Assembly (NCBI RefSeq): GCF_011397635.1
Contig: NC_064757.1
Location: forward strand, 29,087,839 to 29,151,838
Direction of reading: 5' to 3'
DNA from: Epinephelus fuscoguttatus
Lineage: Eukaryota; Chordata; Actinopteri; Perciformes; Serranidae
DNA length: 64,000 nucleotides
Shown: piece by piece, positions 1 through 11,013 of the stretch
How the letters are laid out: each line of letters opens with the position of its first letter
How positions within the stretch are numbered: the stretch's first letter is position 1
The notes under the pieces: model-generated
Databases searched by the model: none
The model's input: the letters and a program-made list of their open reading frames with translations, nothing else
What the model was told of the DNA's origin: nothing
Program-made: the position numbers and the translations under genes

Positions 1-813
1 GCCCTTGGAGCAGGACTCAAGCACGGAATTAAGTGAGGATTACAATACAGCGTAACAGACACTCAAGCAGATACTGAACAGGTGCACTTGTGTCATGTGC
101 ATACAGACTCTTTACATGGAGGGTGAGAAAGGGATCTATAAAATTGGCATATGATAAATATTCTCACAAATGTACTAGCTGATGAAAGGGAACAGATTTA
201 AACACAATATTTAGACAATGTAAAGGACAGAGGAGGCTACCATGAGCACCACAGTTACCATTAATGACATTTCTTTGTATCTCTCTTGTGCTTCATTCCA
301 GGTGGTCTCACTGAACGACCCAAGGCTGCACCCTGACACTATCTTCTGTTCAGCCTCCGTCCTCCAACCCACCCATCCAGCTCCTCTTCCCTCCTCCTCA
401 ACCTGTGGCCTATTTATACCCTGGAGACTCAGAAGAGCCCATTAAAGCTCCGCAGACCTCTCCAGCAAGAGACATAAGTGAGCATGAGTCCATGTGGCCG
501 GTGTGATCTCTAGCCTCATCACGCTTTCCTTGACAGCTGCAAATAAGGAAACTAAGGCTTTAACTACAGAAAATTCTTGAAATACAACAAGACTAAAGCT
601 GCATGAGCTGACAAACTGTTATTTCATTGTGGAGGGGACAGATTGCAGCTGCAGCAGATTTGGGAAACTGTGGATGCAGCATGTGCTCGGGTCTACAGAC
701 TGGAATTTGGGTCCTATTTAGCTGAAATACACTTATTAATAACATTTGTTTATGGACTCAGTTGACTAAATAATGACATTTGGGCAAGGCAACTGAAAGA
801 CATTACCTTGTAA
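1..813. other. Upstream flank of nim1k, no coding sequence recognised
   Basis: I see no conserved coding exon here. A short frame near 242-445 has no recognisable motif and no codon-conservation signal, so I leave it out. A TATA-like stretch (CTATTTATACC, about 411-421) lies roughly 400 bases before the predicted nim1k 5' UTR exon and could mark a promoter, but no CCAAT or GC boxes sit at convincing spacing. The base composition is ordinary and AT-leaning. Confidence 0.4.
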
Positions 814-832
814 ATGGCTCACACATCTGAAG
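814..832 (+). promoter_or_regulatory. Predicted 5' UTR exon end with a uORF stopping on the nim1k start codon
   Basis: A strong splice donor (GAAG|GTAAGTC, cut after 832) lies upstream of a good acceptor (CCCTTGCAG ending 1242) just before the nim1k ATG. If these are joined, the exon carries an ATG at 814. Its frame reads MAHTSEG and then stops, the TGA sharing two bases with the kinase ATG (1244-1246). That arrangement would favour termination followed by reinitiation. The exon's 5' end cannot be set from sequence. The splice pair is inferred; the overlap follows directly if it is right. Confidence 0.45.
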
Positions 833-1243
833 GTAAGTCAGGTTTTATGTCCCATGCTTTAAATCAGCTTTTACATTGAAGCTATTTTATGTGATCCATG
901 ATGTTTTATTAATCTTGTGTTGCCGATAGCTATGTACTTTTTCTTGTATTGTTAATTTGATATAATAAGGCAAGAAAAAATAGAAAATATATCTTTAAAT
1001 ATATGTATGCTGTTAAATACAAGGAGCAGCAAATATTTACTGAGGCACTTTCAAATCTTGTTATCATGTTGTTTAGTTTTAGCTTAAAGGGGTAGATTTT
1101 AAAAGCCACTCGCACAATGTAGGAACATCAATCACTGTGCAATGAGCCACAAAAGTAATGTTTTTCTTCCATATTGTGCATCCAGTCCTTCTCCACCCCC
1201 AACCATGAGCTAAGCACCCGCCACCCTGGGCGTCCCTTGCAGG

Positions 1244-4200
1244 ATGACTGCTGTCTGCCCCTCCGAGAACAGCCCAGAAGGGGCTGAAGCCGGGGCTGGG
1301 ACAGCAGGCTGTAGGGGGCCGGGGGCAGCAGGCACCGCCGGGAGCATCTCAGTCTCTGGCACAGAGACCGGGGACTCTAATGGAGAGTCTATCTGTGGAT
1401 CAGTCGGAGGCACAGCCGTGGTCCCCGGTGGCCATAGGTACGCCCGCTGGAGCCGCCAGGACAGCTCAGACATCAACACGGACGATGAGGGAGCCACGAT
1501 CCGCCGCCTCACTCCGCTGGAGAGGCTGAACCTGGATATGTGCCAGGATGAAAGGTAAGGGGTCATGAGATGAAATCAAAGTAAATATATCAGACAGTTT
1601 AAGAAGAGGTACAAAGACAGTATCTTCACAAGTACAGAAATGGTTAGAGGGAATGTAAAGCACTAATGTTGGTTATCAGGTATTAAGAAGTGCGGTGGCG
1701 TTAATGTGTGGTTGATTGATGGTGAGGGGAGTGTATTTATGTAGTAGTTTGATTAGTGATGGATTAGTATAGTTTGAGATTGGGCGAGGGCTAGACAACC
1801 ATGTTGCTTCTTCCTGATGTTTTTTGGACATGAAATGTTAATTTATGTTTCTCACTATAAGTCTATTCATGATTTATTGTTTGTCTCTGTTTTGTAGGCT
1901 TTTTTTCTACAATATATTCTTTTTTTTTTTTAAATGTTCGAAATAAATTAAATCAAATCAAATCAAAAAAGCAGTAATCGGCATTATGTTGAAAACACAA
2001 TTTGTTGTATTTAAATGTTTTTTTGGATTGAAAAGGTGATTAAATTACATTTTTTTTCTGTAATGTGGTCACAGGGTGGTCCGTGAGTTAACGGTGGGCA
2101 GAAGAATCGGCTTCTACAAAATTCGAGGAGAGATCGGCTGCGGAAATTTCTCCCATGTCAAGCTAGGAATTCATGCCCTCACCAAAGGTAAAGACATCAG
2201 TGAAATGCAACTGTTAAAACATCAATACAGGAAAACATCTTCTGAAGAGGAGTAGCAATCATACTAATTAGACATAAACATATTATATAGTGAAAATGTT
2301 AGACATTTTGACCATCACTAAAGGCAGAAATATATGCACCTGTAAAGATAAGAATCTTAAGTAAGCTCCCATTTGCGCTCCGCTCTGCCTTTTTATTGGA
2401 TTTAAGTGATAATTTGGCTGATGAGCTGTTTCCATCAATGGGCTGCAATACTAACAAGTGTGTCCTTATGTAGCAATTCACTAACAAGGCAATGTGTGCC
2501 TGGCCAGAGGGCTGATTCAGCCACACAGAGACAGACTGTCTGCTGCCCTTGAACAGATGGATTGATTAGAGATCTCCAGTTTCCTTAGCGACGGCTAAAA
2601 TTGCTGCATGCCTCATCAAAGGCAAAAGAGAGGGATGAAAATGAGTGTGTGGCTGCATGTGCGTGCGCTTTATGTTTTTAGGGTTATCTGCACTTTACTG
2701 CCTGCCTGTCCGTCTGTGCCATGCTATGTGTGCGTGTGGATGTAAGTGGTATCATTTAGCTCCCCCAAAAACAATATGAGCTGCAATGCATTTTGAATGC
2801 TCCTATTGAAAGCTATGTCACAGCTGAAAGGGAGCCTAATACCGGCCTGAATAATGCATACTGACACACAATTAGATATCTCAACACCATTTTGCCACTT
2901 AAGAACTTTTCTGTATTCAGTTACCTGAGGTCTATTTAACGTCTCTTTATGAATCATTTAACAGAATACAGTAAAGATATCAGCTGTTTGAACTTGATAT
3001 ATGTAATGTATTTTGATCTTTATTGGCTGTAAGTTTGTGTACGTCTTTAAATGCGCAATATATTTTCCTTTCAAAACATTTTTAAAGCTGGTAAGCGTAG
3101 CTACATCAGCACTGTTTGTTCCTATCATATTTAATTTTCACCCTGACTTGACCCTTCATATCTGCTCAGACGTGAAGTCACAGTAAGTGCAGAAAAAGAA
3201 AATTCTCTTTTAAGACAGGGCTAAAAGTGAGAATTGACCCCGTGGGAGAACATAATCAAGAAAATTGGTTTTCTGAGGGCAGCTAATCCTCCATCACATT
3301 ATCTAGAGGAGAGCATCAGGCGCGGTTACTTCAGGGAAAGAGCCAGGCTCACATTTTCTATCCTCTATCTACTGTACATAAGATTCATGTAACACGTGTA
3401 ATACATTATTCTTCAGAAAAGGGGTATTAATGATGATAGAAATTATCAGGACACATGTATTTAAAAAAATCAACTTTGAATTTTTAATTTTTTTTTTTTC
3501 CTGCTTTAAAGCATATCTCTGCATGTTTTTAAATGATCTGTACAACTTCACCGATCACCAACCTTAATCTTCTCCTTCGGCATCACCAGACAAAGTGGCC
3601 ATAAAAATCCTCGACAAAACCAAGCTGGATCAGAAGACCCAGAGGCTGCTGTCCAGAGAGATCTCCAGCATGGAGAAACTGCACCATCCCAACATCATAC
3701 GCCTCTATGAGGTTCGACTCATACACACACACTCATATTGATTTATATGAGCTCTATCTGTTCCCCAGAGGCTTCCTCAGTGATCGCCACATCCGGCCTG
3801 ACATCCATCCATCCATTTTTTTTTTTTTTTTTTTTTTTACTATAGGTGGTGGAGACGTTGTCACGGTTACACCTGGTGATGGAGTACGCAGGAGGAGGGG
3901 AGCTCTACACCAAAATTACTACTGAGGGGAAACTTTCTGACACTGACAGCAAGCTCGTCTTCGCTCAGATCCTCTCTGCTGTTAAACACATGGTTAGTAC
4001 ATACACGTTTGTATTGAAAAAAAATAATAGAAAACATAATCTCAATCCGAATGTAGCATATATAGGATTTAATTACAATTTTTATTATTAAATAACTCTT
4101 ATTAACCATTAAGATGACAACCTATGCTGTCTCCTATATGTTGGTAATAGGATTCATTTTCATCTATAGTATCTTCTGTTCTCTGCTGCTACAATGACCT

Positions 4201-7200
4201 GGTTTGACCATGGAGGGTCATTAAAAATTAATCTAACCTTCTAATTTAATCTTTTAATGTTATTGCAGACTATTAATACATTGCAGGTTTTGATGCACCC
4301 ATATTATAACAAGCCAACTGTGAGATGTAGAAGATCTTGAACAGTGTACAGACTAAACAAAATATTTTTCTGATACCTAGAATATTTATATATATGATGG
4401 ACAGTGTGAGTGTATAGTGTAAAAAGGGTGATCAGGTGTCCCGTTATGTGGGACTGCACATCATGCTTATTCCTCGTCCCACATCCTGCATATTAAGACA
4501 GTGTCCTGCATTTTAATAAGCAGCAAAACTACTGCAGGAGTCAGGACAGATGCTCTTCTAAAATCTGGCTTTTATCCAATGGCTATGAAGAAAGCAGTGA
4601 AAGCTGTCATCAGGGGGCTGTGTTTGGTGTTAAACTGTGCACATGTGGGTCAAGTGCAGGTGAACCTGTCGCTGTCTTTGCTACGCTACATCAAATGGGG
4701 AAAATTACGAGTCAGTAGAAAGTCACAAGCTTTGCAGATTTAGGTGGAATATGACGGAAACTACCACAAGGAAGAGGAAATGCGGCTACTGCAAAGACTG
4801 TGAAACTATTTTTTGAAAAATTTGTGAGAATTATTTTTTGATTTCTCACAGGATTTTTTTTTTTTTTTAAGTTACATATGCATTATATAAAAATGTTGGC
4901 TGTCAGAGTTATCGTGTGCGTCCTTTTAACGCTACTAATTTCTTTTTTTATACACTCTTAACACAAGTTCATTCTGTAATTATGACCCTCAGCCCATCCC
5001 GTAGTTTTGGGAAATCAGGATACGATGCAGCAGTAACATTATAGATGGCAAGCAGGAAAAAAACCTCTGTGAGCAGAAATGGATAGAGAAAGGCATCAGC
5101 TTTAAAGCCCAGCCAGATGGTTCTCTCCACAAGACCGAAGTTATTTGCATTTACTGACGATGTGAACTGAGTCACCGCCGGAGTATGTTGAGCTGTTTTA
5201 ATAAAGAGGGGATGATTAGTTCACATTTACAAGTATAAAGTTCAAATCAAATTAAAATTTATTTATAAAGCACATTTAAAAACAACCTAGGTTGACCAAA
5301 GTGCTGTACAGTAAAGGTAAAATCACAAAATAACAAAGTGCAGAGATCAAGATATGTAGCAATGTAATGTATAGTCCCATGTACACAAGTCCAAAAGTAG
5401 AGGAACAAATTGGAGAGTGGAAATACAAAAGACTAAAAAATAACTGGAGGGATAAGAGTTCAGGAGCACTCAAAAGCTTTAGAGTAAAAGTGGGTCTTAA
5501 GTCTAGCCTTAAAAGTGTCCACAGATGGGGAACCCTTAATGGAGAGAGGTAGACTGTTCCAAAGTTTGGGTGCAGCCACAGCAAACGCACGGTCCTCTTT
5601 GCCCTTCAGCCTCGATCAAGGCATAACCAGAAGTTGGACATTGTGTTAGTGTTACAAAGTAATGTTACATTTAGATCAATATGTCCATTGTTGTTGCTTG
5701 TTGGGCTTGAGTTTGCCATGATTTGCTTTCAGCATATTTTGTGAGCGTGCAGTACCTTTGAGGTTTTTCTGGAGAATATTCTGGACAGTATTTGTCATAG
5801 GTTTGGATTGTTGCATTAATAACAAACATATGTGTGTTTAATTTGCGATTAATCATGAGTTAACTATGGACAATCTTGCTGTTAATCGCGGTTAAATATT
5901 TTAATTGATTGACAGGCCTAAACCTAACTGATAATGTGTCCCACATTGTCCTGCACAAAAATACTCGTCATCCCACATTTGGTTTGTTGGGATCAGGTCA
6001 CCCTGAGTATAAAAGAGCTCTCATGAATTAGGAAAATAATGTTTATGAATTTGTTCACGTAGCAGCTTTACTAGATCAGCATAATTTTAGTGGCAGCTAA
6101 AGAAAGTGCATGTGTCATTGATTTTATTTCTGGTCAGGATTCAGCTTATCAACGAAGCAGTCACACGGTTACATCTTAAATCCTGTAATATTCCCACCAG
6201 ACATGTTTTAAGACAAAAAAATACTCTGTAATAGTCTGTGTCTGATCTATTAAAAGAAAGAAAATTACACCTTTTCCTTTTCCTTCATTGAAAAAAGTAA
6301 ATACTATATTTATTTCAGATATTTCAAAAGTTTACCTGCTGCACACAAGATGTCTGCTTCTTTACTGTAAAGTCAACTCTCAGTGTTTGTGCACTGGAGG
6401 CTTCAAATTTCCACATCACACTTGACGTGAAAGTAGGTGGCTCGTACATAATTCAGTTTCCCCTTGTTCTCTCACAGCATGAAAACAACATCATCCACCG
6501 TGACCTGAAGGCAGAAAATGTCTTCTACACCAGCAGCTCTTGTGTCAAGGTGGGGGACTTTGGCTTCAGCACGCTGAGCCGCCGCAGCGAGACACTCAAC
6601 ACATTCTGCGGCTCCCCGCCTTACGCCGCCCCCGAGCTCTTTCGGGATGAGCACTATGTCGGCGTCTTTGTGGACATCTGGGCCCTGGGGGTGATGCTGT
6701 TCTTCATGGTGACGTGCACCATGCCGTTCAGGGCGGACACTGTAGCCAAACTGAAGCGCTGCATCCTGGAGGGGGCCTACATAATCCCCTCGTGGGTGCC
6801 TGAGGCATGCCAGAGGCTGATCAGGGGAATCCTCCAACCCATACCGTCTGACCGCTTTACAGTGGAGCAGATGATGGGCTGTGAGTGGCTGCTTCCTGTG
6901 GACTTCCCGCGTGCCATGGAGCCCTTTAAACTAGACCCATCCCACCTAGCAGAGGGTGATCCATCTGAACTTACGGAGGAAGATATGGAAGTAAAAGCAG
7001 CGCTGGAGACACTGGGAATCACCCTGGAACACATCCTCAACAACCAGGGGAAAGACTGCAGGAGCTCCATCACAGGCGTCTACAGGATCCTGCTGCACCG
7101 CGCTCACAAGAAGCGGGCTGTTGAGAGCATGCCTGCGGTCAAAAAGGTTGCCGGGCCAACTACAACCAGCAAAAAGGAACGGCTAAAAGTGTACCGCAGT

Positions 7201-7236
7201 TTAAGGCACACTTCTAAGCTCTGTGTGATTCTGTGA
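1244..7236 (+). CDS. nim1k: NIM1 serine/threonine protein kinase (AMPK-related family)
   Basis: Five coding exons: 1244-1554, 2075-2187, 3590-3711, 3846-3992 and 6478-7236. All junctions keep frame and give 483 aa, about 45 longer than human NIM1K (436), mostly in a Gly/Ala-rich N-terminus. The kinase domain has the Gly-loop GEIGCGNFS (about residue 120), VAIK Lys147, HRDLKAEN (238-245), DFG (258-260), the activation-loop threonine Thr273 in [14 protein letters not shown] (the LKB1-site position in this family) and APE (282-284). The C-terminus ends in a conserved [10 protein letters not shown] tail. All catalytic residues are present, so an active cytosolic kinase is expected. NIM1 belongs to the CAMK/AMPK-related group activated by LKB1; its substrates are poorly known. 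The start is the first in-frame ATG after a splice acceptor and matches the family's MTAV N-terminus. The exon-3 donor (GAG|GTTCGA) is weak. Identity is very secure from near-identity across the kinase core. Confidence 0.96.
1555..2074 (+). other. nim1k intron 1 (coding part)
   Basis: The intron starts GTAAGG and ends GTGGTCACAG. It is AT-rich, with a T-run and an AATCAAATCAAATCAAA microrepeat near 1950-1966. No other feature is seen. Confidence 0.85.
2188..3589 (+). other. nim1k intron 2
   Basis: The intron starts GTAAAG and ends ATCACCAG. It shows no exon-like frame and no recognised mobile element. The composition is ordinary. Confidence 0.85.
4896..5923. mobile_element. BED/hAT-type element remnant nested in nim1k intron 4
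   Basis: The left end (GTTGGCTGTCAGAGTTATCG, about 4896) and right end (ATTGATTGACAGGCCTA, about 5907-5923) are degenerate inverted repeats of a widespread fish type in which CTGTCA is followed by GTTAA/ATTAATCGCG-like sequence. Inside (about 5075-5160) a broken frame reads [20 protein letters not shown] and then VICIYC, like the start of a BED zinc finger of hAT transposases. It is interrupted and certainly non-functional. Confidence 0.5.
5225..5630 (-). mobile_element. 3' end of a LINE retrotransposon (reverse-transcriptase C-terminus and tail)
   Basis: Read on the minus strand, about 5600-5475 encodes [20 protein letters not shown] and then a [10 protein letters not shown] motif. This is the hallmark C-terminal end of many vertebrate LINE (L2/Rex-like) ORF2 proteins. 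It is followed by an AT-rich tail ending near 5225 (TTTATAAATAAATTTTAATT). Only the 3' few hundred bases are present, as expected for 5'-truncated retrotransposition. It lies inside an older DNA transposon, so it inserted later. Confidence 0.7.
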
Positions 7237-7299
7237 CAAAATGCTCTGCTTTGCTCTGGACCTAATAGCCTGGGATGAGATTGCATGGATTTAATTAGA

Positions 7300-7305
7300 A
7301 ATAAA
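7300..7305 (+). terminator. Candidate nim1k polyadenylation signal
   Basis: AATAAA lies 64 bases past the nim1k stop codon in an A-rich stretch. This would give a very short 3' UTR. Later signals further downstream cannot be excluded. Confidence 0.45.
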
Positions 7306-8378
7306 AAAATTAAAAAGTGCTCTACAGTCCAGCAGTTTAACTTGAAACCATGGTATATAACTCCACTCAGCTTCTGAAATCTGGGATTTCTTACTTTAGT
7401 ATCTTTCTTCTAGTAAGTAATATTAGTCTCTGTGAGAATGTTGCTGCAGGTGAATCATTATTGTCTCCCTTTTTGACAGGGACATGGACCTGTAATACTA
7501 TAATTATAATAATGTTATGAAGTGATCTATTTATGTTAACATAATGATGAGGAGGTGGCATACGTATCTTTTAATTTGGGTCATGCAGACCAGATATTTA
7601 TAGTCCATACTCATTCTCTGTTGTGCAGGATCACCACTAAACCCTATGAGAAATCAATGTAGCATCAGCCTTAAGGAAAAAAAGAAATACACCACATTAT
7701 GCTGAGCGGTGAAACATGCAGTCAGTACATGAAATATGGCGTCTTTACTGTTTAAATGCACTTTTCTTCGATGCCTTAGTTTTCTATCATGTTATGAAAC
7801 CAGCCAGACTGGTTTCATTATACTCCTTAGCGTGTGTGATGACATGAATAGAGAGTTCACATCTCACCTTCTTATGTGATGTATCTCTATGAGATGTTCC
7901 TGCTGTCAGACCGGTTAACATGAATGACCTCACTGTTTTTTCTGTGGCTCCATAAAGCCAACAAATATCATTAAAGTGCAAATACAGACATATCAACCAC
8001 CAAAGTTATCAGTTGTTCATGTGGCAAAATCCATTTTCAGTTCAACAGTCTCTGTAATTATTTTTTTTTTAAAATCATCTGATGCCATGTTCATGCTCAT
8101 GTGTTGATTAAAATACATGTAAATTTAAATGCATCATTCTTTTTTTAATGAGATATTCTTTAACCTTTTGAAACCTGGAGCAACATCACTTTTCTTGTGC
8201 TGCTTTCAGACGCCATTCACAAGTATTTAAACCCTAAATCCCTGAGCAAATTGGTGCGATTTATTTTGAAAACATGGGGGAAAAGGAAGTGGGCAACTTG
8301 GTAAGAAATGTCCCACAAATTGGAAAAAGAAAAAAAAATGAGATTTTGAAATTAAATGAAAAAAGCTACTGAAAAATA

Positions 8379-8414
<36 letters not shown>

Positions 8415-8666
8415 ATATTTAGAATTAATAAAGTATTCTGAATCTGAATCTGAATTATGGCACACAGACAGTATTCTTGTCATTTTTAAAACAGTTTTTG
8501 ATCAGCTGTATTTGGTTAACAAATTTTATTCTATTTGAAATTCTATTTTTTTTAGTTGTGTTTGCTAGGCAAGGTAAAATGATAAAAAAAATAAATCTTG
8601 CCATGTGTGAAAGTAAAAATGCAAAGTTGTATGAATGTAATGATCATCTTCCACCTAACTTGACTG
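7306..8666. other. Intergenic region after nim1k
   Basis: No coding exon is recognised; part may be nim1k 3' UTR. It is AT-rich, with an (ATT)n run at 8379-8414 followed by a CTGAATCTGAATCTGAAT microrepeat (about 8437-8455) of the kind found at fish retroposon tails. Confidence 0.5.
8379..8414. repeat. (ATT)n microsatellite
   Basis: About 12 uninterrupted ATT/TTA units. Confidence 0.95.
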
Positions 8667-9371
8667 AAAGGGCCAGTGTGTGGGATTTAGGGGATATATC
8701 AGCAGAGATGGACTATAATGCAACGTGTATGGGTTTTTCTTCAGTGTATAATCACCTGAAAAAAAGAGAACTGATGTGTTTTCATGACCTTTCAGTTACC
8801 TGATTATATCTACGCAGGGAGCAGGTTCTCATCTACAGAGATCGCCATGTTGCACTACCATGTTTCTACAGTAGCCCAGAAGGGACAAACCAAACACTGG
8901 CCTCTGCTTGTGGCTGTGTGTGTGAGTGTATGTGATTGAAACTATTGCTGCAGATCGTGAGCTGGCCAGGGTGCTCGGCTCGATGCTGCATCCAGTGTGA
9001 AAGGCCCAATCAGTTAACACAGGCACCAAAAGCAGACGGGCGCTTCACGGAAAATCAGCACGTTTCGTGGTGCTTCTGCATCCATTGTGAACCCAGCATT
9101 AGTGTTTTCACATTGGTCAACGTAGTCGGCAGCCCCTATGCCACAAGCAGTGTCAGAATCTGCGTTATTCAGTGTTTTTACCTGTTTAAGGCAACTGGTC
9201 TGTTTGTTTTGGAGATGAGAGGACCTCTGCAGACAATTTCTCCTGGTCTAGACCTCCTGAACCATGAACACTCAAGGAAGTTTTATCAGGAGAAGTTTCA
9301 GCTGGTTGCAATCTTCAGTCCTCACCGATAGATGCCACTAAATCCCCCTAAATCTTACACACTGCACCTTT
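8667..9371. mobile_element. MITE with about 27-bp terminal inverted repeats
   Basis: The left end AAAGGGCCAGTGTGTGGGAT and the right end read in reverse (AAAGGTGCAGTGTGTAAGAT, followed by TTAGGGGG) match over about 27 bases. No transposase reading frame is present. The element is about 705 bp and resembles an abundant fish family. No convincing target-site duplication is visible. Confidence 0.75.
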
Positions 9372-10240
9372 ATGAGCCTGTTTGTCATTGCAGAACAGTC
9401 AACAGTGCTTAAACTGAGAACTAAATTAGAACCAGCAGACTCTATCCACACAATACTTACACTGAGTACATATTTCACTAATCACTGTTGTTGCTGGGCT
9501 GGCTATCAAATATCTCTTTTCAGGGGTGGCAACATGGTTCCTGTGAGCGCCTAAGAAACCTGTGGTCAAGCCATATGGGGTCTCATTTAAAGAATCTGCC
9601 AAAAATTCAGTCAGAAAATCCTGTGAGTGTCTTACAGTTACAGTTTTTAAGCCTCTCTTTTTGCCAGTGTGTCCTTCTTAAACCATGCCGAATGGACTAT
9701 TTAATCCAAATTAGACCACTGGAGCCTTGCATTATATTGAGCTGAACTTAAGAATGCAGAATTTAGGCACAGAATGAGGACTTTGGATTTTGCCTACCCT
9801 CTCTTACATTGTAGTCACGTTCAAAAGATACACGATCAGGTCTTAAATAAAGATTTGGCTGTTCACATCAGAATCTCAAGTCACATAAAAGATGAATGAT
9901 TTCAAATAAAAGATTTTTCTTGAGTTAAAGACTGATGCTAGAACTGGCTCATTTTGAGACCGTCGTTTTTGATTATCTGAGATAAATCGATATATGATAT
10001 ATATATATATATATATACATATATAGTATGACTACTATACGAGGTTGTACAGTGTCTTACTAGGCTTCCAACCACTAAAACATTCAGTACACAAGTCAAA
10101 TAATTTCACAACTTCTTGTTTCATAGTTATTTGAATATTCTATTTTGGGATAATATAATACTATTTATAGATAATATAGATAATAAATAAACAGAACACA
10201 GGTGATATAATACAATATCTTGTATTTTTGTACAATGTAT
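9372..10240. other. Intergenic region, nothing coding recognised
   Basis: AT-rich sequence with an (AT)n run at about 9990-10025. No conserved frame or mobile-element ends were recognised. AATAAATAAA at 10182-10191 is a plus-strand polyadenylation-like motif with no gene to serve. Confidence 0.45.
9990..10025. repeat. (AT)n microsatellite
   Basis: An alternating AT stretch with small interruptions. Confidence 0.9.
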
Positions 10241-10244
10241 TTTG

Positions 10245-10300
10245 GGAAAACCGGAGTACCCGGAGAAAACCCATGCTGACACAGGGAGAACATGCAAGCT
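10245..10300 (-). repeat. Fragment of an abundant fish interspersed repeat
   Basis: The segment with GGAGTACCCGGAGAAAACCC followed by GGGAGAACATGCAAG is the same element seen at 46770-47125 and, in the opposite orientation, at 61327-61525. It abuts the hairpin array and probably seeded it. Confidence 0.7.
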
Positions 10301-10976
10301 GCGCACAGTACACTGGAACCAGTAGCCCTCTTGCCTAATAGCGAGATTGCTACTGGTTCGAGCCCTGCTGTGTGCAGCACTGGAACCAGTAGGGCTACTG
10401 GTTAAAGCACTGTGCACAGAACCCTTCTGTGCACAGTGCTTGAACCGCAGGGCTGGAACCAGTAGCCCTCTTGCCTAACAGCAAGATTGCTACTGGTTCC
10501 AGCCCTACTGTGCGCAGCGCTGGAACTAGTAGCCCTCTCACTGTTAGGCAAGAGGGCTACTGGTTCAAGCGCTGGGCACAGATGGGCTAGAACCAGTAGC
10601 CCTCTTGCCTAACAGTGAGAGGGCTACTGGTTCCAGCCCTACTGTGGGCAGCGCTGGAACCAGTAGCCCTCTCGCCTAACAGTGAGAGTGCTACTGGTTC
10701 AAGCGCGGCGCACAGTACGTCTGGAACCAGTAGCCCTCTTGCCTAACAGCGAGAGGGCTACTGGTTGGAGCCCTACTGTGCGCAGCACTCGAACCAGTAG
10801 CTCGAGCCCCATGTCAGCTTGCATGTTCTCCCCGTGTAGCTGCCTAACAGCAAGAGGGCTCAGCAGGAGGACTCTTGCCTAACAGCAAGGGGGCTACTGG
10901 TTCGAGCGCTGTGCACAGTAGGGCTGGAACCAGTAGCCCTCTTGCCCTAACAACAAGAGGGCTACTGGTTGGTGCC
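10300..10976. repeat. Array of hairpin-forming palindromic modules
   Basis: Near-perfect inverted repeats of about 42 bp recur at 10317-10358, 10457-10498, 10523-10565, 10591-10632, 10658-10699, 10725-10766 and 10928-10970. Each pairs an AACCAGTAGCCCTCT arm with AGAGGGCTACTGGTT across a short GCCTAACA-like loop. Smaller palindromes lie between (10384-10403; 10406-10440, with AGCACTGTGCACAGA pairing with TCTGTGCACAGTGCT). Linkers alternate GCGCACAGTA-like and CCAGCCCTACTGTG-like sequence. The array continues a truncated interspersed-repeat copy and ends 37 bases beyond the minus-strand gene's stop codon (11014), so it may be transcribed in that gene's 3' UTR. Confidence 0.9.
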
Positions 10977-11013
10977 ACCGAATAGAAACTATGAATATTG
11001 TTGTTTGTCCCGT

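Larger units (their letters stand above)
4426..6007. mobile_element. Decayed hAT-like DNA element holding further insertions
   Basis: The outer ends are related inverted repeats: AGGGTGATCAGGTGTCCC at about 4427 and, read in reverse from about 6006, AGGGTGACCTGATCCCA. Both are followed inward by GTGGGAC-type sequence. The left inner part has a short open stretch reading [17 protein letters not shown], broken soon after, suggesting a zinc-finger remnant. A second element (about 4896-5923) and a LINE 3' end (about 5225-5630) sit inside. Family assignment is tentative. Confidence 0.5.
3993..6477 (+). other. nim1k intron 4, host of nested transposon remains
   Basis: This 2.5-kb intron (GTTAGT ... 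TTCTCTCACAG) separates the exon ending ...VKHM from the exon starting HENNIIHRD. About two thirds of it is old transposon sequence, described separately. Reading through the exon-4 donor meets a stop after about 33 codons, so retention would truncate the kinase before its catalytic loop. Confidence 0.85.

Noticed and set aside
242..445. 67-codon frame upstream of nim1k
   Set aside because: No similarity, splice or promoter support. It has Ser/Pro-rich low-complexity content.
10317..10970. CRISPR-like array
   Set aside because: The repeats are long palindromes with related, not unique, spacers in a vertebrate genome, and there are no cas genes.
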